Part shown: piece after piece, positions 1-5,789 of the stretch
Numbering within the stretch: the first letter of the stretch is position 1
How the letters are laid out: each line of letters begins with the position of its first letter
NCBI GenBank assembly: GCA_009923475.1
Contig: RFTM01000128.1
Location: 1-5,789 of the forward strand
Origin: Gammaproteobacteria bacterium
GTDB lineage: Bacteria; Pseudomonadota; Gammaproteobacteria; Steroidobacterales; Steroidobacteraceae
Direction of reading: 5' to 3'
Length of the DNA stretch: 5,789 nt
Position numbers and translations under genes: made by a program
The notes under the pieces: generated by a model
What the model was told of the DNA's origin: nothing
The model's database searches: none
Seen by the model: the letters and a program-made list of their open reading frames with translations, nothing else

Positions 1-1021
1 GGGCGACCGGGATGCCCTCGATGTGCGCGAAGCCGGTGACGAGCGTGGTCCCGTAGCGCGCCTTGAACTCGTCGAAGTCGCTGTCGTCGACGAGGCGCGC
101 GATGACCTCGCGGATGTCGTACGGCGTGCGCAGGTCGGCGGGGACGATGCCGTGCAGCTCCGACGCGGGATACCGCGGCGGCCGCGGTTCGCGCAGCGCC
201 ACGGGCGGCGACAGGGGCGGGCCGAGCCGCGCCACGATGGCTCGGGCGCGGGCGAGGGCCTCGGCGTCGTCTGCGGCGAGGTGGTCGACGACGCCCGACA
301 GTCGCGTGTGCACGTCGCCGCCACCGAGGTCCTCCGCGCTCACCACCTCGCCGGTCGCCGCCTTCACGAGCGGCGGGCCGCCGAGGAAGATGGTGCCTTG
401 GCCGCGCACGATCACCGACTCGTCGCTCATCGCGGGCACATAGGCGCCGCCCGCGGTGCAGCTGCCGAGCACCACCGCGACCTGCGCGATGCCCTCGGCC
501 GACAGGTTCGCCTGGTTGTGGAAGATCCGGCCGAAATGCTCGCGGTCCGCGAACACCTCGTCCTGGTTCGGCAGGTTGGCGCCGCCCGAGTCGACGAGGT
601 ACACGCAGGGCAGACGGTTCTCGCGCGCGATCTCCTGCGCGCGCAGGTGCTTCTTCACCGTGACGGGGTAGTAGGTGCCGCCCTTGACGGTCGCGTCGTT
701 GCAGACGATGACGCACTCGCGGCCGGCGATGCGGCCGATGCCGGTGATGATGCCGGCACAGGGGGCCTCGCCGCCGTACATGCCCTGCGCGGCGAGGGTG
801 GAGAGTTCGAGGAAGGGCGTGCCCGGGTCGAGCAGCGTCTCGATGCGATCGCGCGGCAGCAGCTTGCCCCGGGCGAGGTGGCGGGCGCGCGCCGCCTCGC
901 CGCCGCCCGCCGCCGCCGCCGCGAGCTTGGCCTTGAGGTCCTCGACCAGGGCGCGCGTCGCCGCGGCGCGCTCCGCGAACTGCGCGCTGCCCGCATCGAC
1001 CGCCGACTCGAGGATGGCCAT
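1..1021 (-). CDS. mccB: Methylcrotonoyl-CoA carboxylase, carboxyltransferase (beta) subunit, N-terminal 340 codons (runs off left edge)
   Basis: Reading the minus strand from ATG at 1021-1019 gives an uninterrupted 340-codon frame to base 2. The product is the carboxyltransferase subunit of biotin-dependent 3-methylcrotonoyl-CoA carboxylase, which transfers carboxylate from biotin to 3-methylcrotonyl-CoA in leucine breakdown (cytosolic alpha/beta complex). Visible family signatures: [20 protein letters not shown] near the N-terminus, [14 protein letters not shown] from residue 144, [11 protein letters not shown] (191-201), and [17 protein letters not shown] after it. The frame exits at [11 protein letters not shown], about two thirds through a family of roughly 535 residues. 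The start has a GGAG (1027-1030) 5 nt upstream. An Ala/Gly-rich stretch precedes the first conserved block and looks like a lineage-specific linker. The gene is divergent from ivd. The methylcrotonoyl, rather than propionyl or acetyl, assignment rests on the sequence style plus the ivd neighbour. The substrate is inferred, the fold is certain. Confidence 0.93.
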   Translation of the reverse strand, partial: MAILESAVDAGSAQFAERAAATRALVEDLKAKLAAAAAGGGEAARARHLARGKLLPRDRIETLLDPGTPFLELSTLAAQGMYGGEAPCAGIITGIGRIAGRECVIVCNDATVKGGTYYPVTVKKHLRAQEIARENRLPCVYLVDSGGANLPNQDEVFADREHFGRIFHNQANLSAEGIAQVAVVLGSCTAGGAYVPAMSDESVIVRGQGTIFLGGPPLVKAATGEVVSAEDLGGGDVHTRLSGVVDHLAADDAEALARARAIVARLGPPLSPPVALREPRPPRYPASELHGIVPADLRTPYDIREVIARLVDDSDFDEFKARYGTTLVTGFAHIEGIPVA

Positions 1022-1111
1022 TCACGCTCCGGTCCCGCGGCGGGCAACCCGCTTGCGAGGCTGTTTATATTGTCGGACAATCCTACCATCTCTCCGCCCG
1101 GGGGCAAGCGC
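1022..1111. promoter_or_regulatory. Divergent mccB/ivd intergenic promoter region
   Basis: This 90-bp gap separates the divergent mccB and ivd genes and is the only AT-containing patch in the GC-rich part of the window (TTTATATTGTCGGACAAT around 1064-1081). Rightward candidate: -35 TTGCGA (1053-1058), 17-nt spacer, -10 GACAAT (1076-1081, 4 of 6 matches to TATAAT), 30 nt before the ivd start. Leftward candidate: -10 TATAAA on the minus strand (1069-1064), about 43 nt before the mccB start, with no convincing -35. Both overlap or abut the inverted repeat described separately, so one bound protein could block both directions. Promoter assignment is by eye and assumes a sigma70-type consensus. 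Confidence 0.5.
1069..1081. promoter_or_regulatory. Candidate GntR/FadR-type operator, perfect 6-1-6 inverted repeat
   Basis: The bases ATTGTC-G-GACAAT form a perfect inverted repeat of 6-bp arms around one central base. The core TTGTCGGACAA fits the general TNGTNNNACNA pattern of GntR-superfamily operators, especially the FadR/FCD branch. It covers the proposed rightward -10 box and touches the leftward -10, a placement suited to repression of both mccB and ivd. A GntR/FCD regulator is encoded one gene downstream, so it is the natural candidate ligand. The repeat is seen directly. The binding partner is inferred. Confidence 0.62.
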
Positions 1112-2284
1112 ATGTCCGGCATCGAAGGTCTGGCGATGGATCCTGTCCACGGCGAGCCCGCCGCCGAGGTCCGCGAGTCCGTGCGCCGGTTTGCCCAGCA
1201 GCGCATCGCGCCGCTCGCGGCGGAGGTCGACCGCGGCAACGAGTTCCCGGCGGCGCTGTGGCGCGAACTCGGCGCCCAAGGCCTGCTCGGCCTCACCGTC
1301 CCCGAGCGTTGGGGCGGTGCGGGGCTCGGCTACCTCGCGCACGTGGTCGCGATGGAGGAGGTCTCGCGGGCCTCGGCCTCGGTGGGTCTCAGCTACGGCG
1401 CGCACTCGAACCTCTGCGTGAACCAGATCCGCCTCAACGGCACCGATGCCCAGCGCGACCGCTACCTGCCGGACCTGGTCGCCGGCGGGAAGGTGGGCGC
1501 GCTCGCCATGTCCGAGCCCGGCGCGGGCTCCGATGTGCTTTCCATGCAGACGCGGGCCGAGCGCCGCGGCGACGCCTTCGTGCTGAACGGCCGCAAGATG
1601 TGGATCACCAACGGGCCTGACGCCGACGTCATCGTCATCTACGCCCGCACCGACCCTGCCGCGGCGCCGCGCGGGGTCAGCGCGTTCATCGTCGAGGCGG
1701 GCTTCCCCGGCTTCTCCCGCTCGCCCAAGCTCGACAAGCTCGGCATGCGCGGCTCGAACACCTGCGAACTCGTGCTCGACGATTGCGTGGTGCCGGCGGA
1801 GAACCTGCTCGGCGAGCTGCACGGCGGCACCCGCGTGCTGATGAGCGGGCTCGACTACGAGCGCGTGGTGCTCGCCGGCGGGCCGCTCGGCATCATGGCC
1901 GCGGCGCTCGACCTCGCGTTGCCCTACCTGCGCGAGCGGCGGCAGTTCGGGGCGCCGATCGGCAGCTTCCAGCTGATGCAGGCCAAGATCGCCGACATGT
2001 ACACCGATTTCGCGGCCGCGCGTTCGCTCGTCTACGCCGTGGCGCGGGCCTGCGACGAAGGCCGTCCCCGGCGCCACGACGCGGCGGCGGCCATCCTCTT
2101 CGCGGCCGAGAAGGCGACACGCATCGCGCTCGATGCGTTGCAGTGCCTCGGAGGCAACGGCTACATCAACGACTATCCCGCGGGGCGGTTGGTGCGCGAC
2201 GCCAAGCTCTACGAGATCGGCGCCGGCACGCAGGAGATCCGCCGCACGCTCATCGGTCGCGAGCTGTTCGCGCGTGCGGTCTGA
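1112..2284 (+). CDS. ivd: Isovaleryl-CoA dehydrogenase
   Basis: A 390-aa FAD-dependent acyl-CoA dehydrogenase that oxidises isovaleryl-CoA to 3-methylcrotonyl-CoA, passing electrons to electron-transfer flavoprotein. The length matches the family. Signatures: N-terminal helical domain, then [11 protein letters not shown] and GRKMWITNG (flavin and substrate middle domain), [19 protein letters not shown], and the C-terminal [32 protein letters not shown] region split over the last 60 residues. The motif [15 protein letters not shown] places the catalytic base at Glu250, the position (in the Asp-x-Glu-Arg motif) diagnostic of isovaleryl-CoA rather than short- or medium-chain enzymes. Start: ATG 1112 has GGGGG (1100-1104) 7 nt upstream. 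A later in-frame ATG at 1136 is possible but less well served. The frame is open far upstream (to 23), but that part is antisense to mccB. It is the first gene of the proposed plus-strand operon, also called liuA in bacteria. Confidence 0.95.
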   Translation: MSGIEGLAMDPVHGEPAAEVRESVRRFAQQRIAPLAAEVDRGNEFPAALWRELGAQGLLGLTVPERWGGAGLGYLAHVVAMEEVSRASASVGLSYGAHSNLCVNQIRLNGTDAQRDRYLPDLVAGGKVGALAMSEPGAGSDVLSMQTRAERRGDAFVLNGRKMWITNGPDADVIVIYARTDPAAAPRGVSAFIVEAGFPGFSRSPKLDKLGMRGSNTCELVLDDCVVPAENLLGELHGGTRVLMSGLDYERVVLAGGPLGIMAAALDLALPYLRERRQFGAPIGSFQLMQAKIADMYTDFAAARSLVYAVARACDEGRPRRHDAAAAILFAAEKATRIALDALQCLGGNGYINDYPAGRLVRDAKLYEIGAGTQEIRRTLIGRELFARAV

Positions 2285-2293
2285 CGGCGCGCC

Positions 2294-3028
2294 ATGACCG
2301 CCCGCTTCGCCAAGATCCGCGTCGAGCCCGCCTACCGCAAGGTGGCCGCAGCGCTCACCTCGCGCATCACCACCGGTTCGCTCGGCATGGGCGAGCGGCT
2401 GCCGAGCGAGCTCGAACTGGCGCGCCAGCTCGGCGTGCACCGCTCCACGGTGCGCGAGGCGCTGCGCGAGCTCGAGTCCTCCGGGTTGCTGCGCCGCGAG
2501 CGCGGCTCGAAGCTGATGATGGTCAGCCGGCCCGACCCGGGCCAGGTGGCCTCCGACGTGTCGCGCGCGCTGGCGCTGCACCACGCGACCGTCGCCGATG
2601 TCTGGGAGACCATGACGATCATCCAGCCGTCTGTCGCCGAGATCGCCGCCCGCCGCCGTGATGCCGCATCCCTCGCCGTGCTCGCGGGCGTGGTCGCGGC
2701 GGCCGAGGATCCCGAGCCGCTCCGCGCCGCCGCGCAGGCCGCGGACTTCTTCCGTGCGCTCGCCCGCGCCGCCGACAACGGAGTGCTGTCCTTGACCCAG
2801 GAGCCCTTGCTGCAGCTGCTCGCCTCTTCGCTGCGCCGCCTCATCGAGGCGGTGCCGCAATCGCGGGCGCGCATCGCCACGGCGCAGCGGCGCATCCTCG
2901 CCGCCGTCGAGGCCGGCGACCCTGCCGCGGCGCTCTCGTGGTGCCAGAAGCACATCCGGGACTACCGGCGCGGGTTCGAGGTCGCCGGGATCGACCTCTC
3001 GCTGCCCATCGAAACCGACCTCGCGTAA
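2294..3028 (+). CDS. GntR-family transcriptional regulator (FCD/FadR subfamily)
   Basis: A 244-aa protein with an N-terminal winged helix-turn-helix (about residues 11-77): the LPSELELARQLGVHRSTVRE block followed by ALRELESSGLLRRERG is a textbook GntR DNA-binding domain. Residues from about 95 to 230 form an all-helical FCD-type effector domain (VWETMTIIQPSVAEIAARR, then AADFFRALARAADN, and AAVEAGDPAAALSWCQKH). FCD domains often hold a metal through three His. Here the expected positions read Arg154, Gln198 and His220, so the canonical site is probably lost. The gene lies 9 nt after ivd and 16 nt before bkdA1, implying co-transcription. No strong Shine-Dalgarno sequence is visible, so coupling to ivd translation is likely. 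Inferred role: local repressor of the leucine/BCKA genes acting at 1069-1081, sensing a pathway intermediate such as an acyl-CoA or keto acid. The effector is not known from sequence. Confidence 0.9.
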   Translation: MTARFAKIRVEPAYRKVAAALTSRITTGSLGMGERLPSELELARQLGVHRSTVREALRELESSGLLRRERGSKLMMVSRPDPGQVASDVSRALALHHATVADVWETMTIIQPSVAEIAARRRDAASLAVLAGVVAAAEDPEPLRAAAQAADFFRALARAADNGVLSLTQEPLLQLLASSLRRLIEAVPQSRARIATAQRRILAAVEAGDPAAALSWCQKHIRDYRRGFEVAGIDLSLPIETDLA

Positions 3029-3041
3029 CCTTGGCTGCTAG

Positions 3042-5310
<2,269 letters not shown>

Positions 5311-5314
<4 letters not shown>

Positions 5315-5484
5315 GCGGCGGGGCGACGACACGGTTCGTGATGCGCCTGCCGGACCTCGGCGAGGGCACCGTCTCCGCCGAGGTCATCGCCTGGAAGGTC
5401 AAGCCGGGCGACGCGGTGCGCGAGGATGCCCCGCTCGTCGAGATGGCGACCGACAAGGCGGTGGTCGAGGTGCACGACGAGTAG
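5311..5484 (+). CDS. bkdB: Branched-chain keto acid dehydrogenase E2 (lipoamide acyltransferase), truncated to a 57-codon N-terminal fragment
   Basis: The product begins RFVMRLPDLGEGTVSAEVIAW and reaches EMATDKAVVEV, the start of a lipoyl domain with the lipoylated lysine at Lys49 in TDKA. A complete E2 is over 400 residues (lipoyl domain, E3/E1-binding domain, catalytic acyltransferase domain). Here the frame hits TAG at 5482-5484, before the second half of the lipoyl domain (the usual next residues would be like PSPVAG). No other frame continues E2-like sequence, so this is a break and not a frameshift. Start: TTG 5311 overlaps the bkdA2 stop (TTGA) and sits 4 nt behind AGGAGG. ATG 5341 is the fallback start. 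As it stands the fragment cannot supply acyltransferase activity. The 3' part was either displaced by inserted DNA or lost at an assembly join. Confidence 0.85.
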
Positions 5485-5494
5485 CAAATTTTGA

Positions 5495-5500
5495 TGAGGA
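5495..5500 (+). promoter_or_regulatory. Ribosome binding site TGAGGA for the 65-aa phage-like ORF
   Basis: TGAGGA lies 10 nt before ATG 5511, slightly long spacing but the only purine-rich site present. A TGA at 5492-5494 overlapping it would fit the end of an upstream phage gene whose body is missing here. Confidence 0.4.
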
Positions 5501-5510
5501 CACCACCACG

Positions 5511-5708
5511 ATGGGCGTGGAGGCTGCAAACGCGCAAGAACGCGAGGCTTTAGCTGATCCGGAATATGTGGCGTTGCTTAAAGGTTTGAGGGAAGCTGTG
5601 CAGCAAGAAGAGACTTTGAAATGGGAGCTGGAAGCGGCCAGGCTTGACATTGAGATTTGGCGAACACGCCAGGCCACGGAACGCATGGTGATTCGCGCCC
5701 ATGAGTGA
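5511..5708 (+). CDS. Small phage-like helical protein of unknown function, 65 aa
   Basis: A 65-aa acidic/charged protein beginning MGVEAANAQEREALADPEY, with a predicted long amphipathic helix from about residue 18 to 60 (LREAVQQEETLKWELEAARLDIEIWRTRQ region), suggesting a coiled coil. There is no signal peptide, membrane segment or cysteine. I do not recognise a named family. The size, style and position resemble uncharacterised proteins of temperate-phage replication/accessory regions. The ATG at 5511 has TGAGGA upstream and there is no earlier in-frame start. The stop overlaps the next gene by 8 nt, a sign of a compact operon. Codon use is clearly unlike the genes to the left. Function unknown. 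Confidence 0.65.
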   Translation: MGVEAANAQEREALADPEYVALLKGLREAVQQEETLKWELEAARLDIEIWRTRQATERMVIRAHE

Positions 5709-5789
5709 GATTGCAAAACACAAGTATGTGCGAAGCAAAAAGCTGTTGAAACTGACGGCGCAGCTGCCGTGCCAGTTATGCGGTGCCGA
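5701..5789 (+). CDS. Start of a phage-like protein with a CxxC motif (possible HNH/zinc-type nuclease family), runs off right edge
   Basis: ATG 5701 opens a frame of 29 codons to the window end: MSEIAKHKYVRSKKLLKLTA followed by QLPCQLCGA. The basic N-terminus and the Cys-x-x-Cys pair at residues 24-27 recall small phage proteins that begin with a KYVRSKxLLK-like segment and a CxxCG zinc knuckle and carry His/Cys further on (HNH-like or DUF1364-type). That resemblance is from memory and only the first 29 residues are available, so the family is tentative. It overlaps the preceding ORF by 8 nt in another frame, with no strong ribosome binding site, consistent with translational coupling. Confidence 0.6.
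   Translation, partial: MSEIAKHKYVRSKKLLKLTAQLPCQLCGA

Larger units (their letters stand above)
5485..5789 (+). mobile_element. Phage-like segment joined to the broken bkdB (boundary about 5470-5484)
   Basis: From about 5480 the GC content drops from 71% to 53%, codons switch to A/T-ending choices (TTA, GAA, AAA, TTT), and genes become very short and overlapping, in the manner of a phage early or accessory region. No integrase, tRNA, att-type direct repeat or terminal inverted repeat is visible in the 0.3 kb available, so the element type and its exact edge are unknown. It could be an integrated prophage, another island, or an artefactual join to phage DNA. Confidence 0.5.

Noticed and set aside
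899..925. GCC/CCG-rich near-repeat in mccB
   Set aside because: It encodes an Ala/Gly-rich linker in a poorly conserved N-terminal part of the protein and is in frame. Ordinary low complexity in a high-GC genome.
23..1111. Upstream extension of the ivd reading frame (363 extra codons)
   Set aside because: The stretch is antisense to mccB, has no domain, and the 390-aa product from ATG 1112 already has the normal family length with a ribosome binding site.
1022..2953. 643-codon minus-strand open frame antisense to ivd and gntR
   Set aside because: It is a shadow frame caused by very high GC and strong third-position bias. It is His/Arg/Gly-rich without domains, and the plus strand there encodes two unmistakable proteins.
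5470..5500. tRNA end or att core as the phage insertion target
   Set aside because: No tRNA-like 3' end or repeated core can be seen at the junction. The far side of the element is outside the window, so it cannot be assessed.

Overview
The window is about 5.5 kb of very GC-rich chromosomal DNA (71% GC over 5281-5480 by hand count) followed by about 0.3 kb of distinctly different DNA (53% GC over 5485-5789). The GC-rich part carries genes for leucine/isovalerate and branched-chain keto-acid catabolism. Gene lengths and sequences resemble the Pseudomonas-type (bkdA1/bkdA2) branched-chain keto-acid dehydrogenase, so a high-GC proteobacterium is most likely. I cannot fix the genus.

Layout. On the minus strand, 1-1021 holds the N-terminal two thirds of the carboxyltransferase (beta) subunit of methylcrotonoyl-CoA carboxylase, running off the left edge. 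A 90-bp divergent intergenic region (1022-1111) follows. It contains a perfect 13-bp inverted repeat that fits the general operator pattern of GntR-family repressors, placed over the likely promoters. On the plus strand, a tightly packed run follows: isovaleryl-CoA dehydrogenase (1112-2284), a GntR/FCD-type regulator (2294-3028), BCKDH E1-alpha (3045-4298), E1-beta (4295-5314) and the start of the E2 lipoyl transacylase (5311-5484). Gaps are 9 and 16 nt, and the last two junctions overlap by 4 nt, so this looks like one operon.

How they work together. BCKDH (E1 alpha2beta2, E2, and E3 encoded elsewhere) converts branched-chain 2-keto acids to acyl-CoAs. For leucine the product is isovaleryl-CoA, which isovaleryl-CoA dehydrogenase oxidises to 3-methylcrotonyl-CoA. 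Methylcrotonoyl-CoA carboxylase then carboxylates that to 3-methylglutaconyl-CoA. Three consecutive steps thus flank one regulator gene and one candidate operator. The regulators I know for this pathway are of other families (MerR-type LiuR, TetR-type LiuQ, Lrp-type BkdR), so a GntR regulator here is the most interesting regulatory point.

Right end. The E2 gene stops after 57 codons, inside the lipoyl domain just past the lipoyl-lysine motif, exactly where base composition and gene style change. Beyond it are two small overlapping phage-style ORFs: a 65-aa helical protein, and the start of a protein with a CxxC motif resembling phage HNH/zinc-type proteins. This is either a prophage or other foreign DNA inserted in bkdB, or a chimeric assembly join. 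The window alone cannot decide. I found no RNA genes, CRISPR array or insertion sequence.
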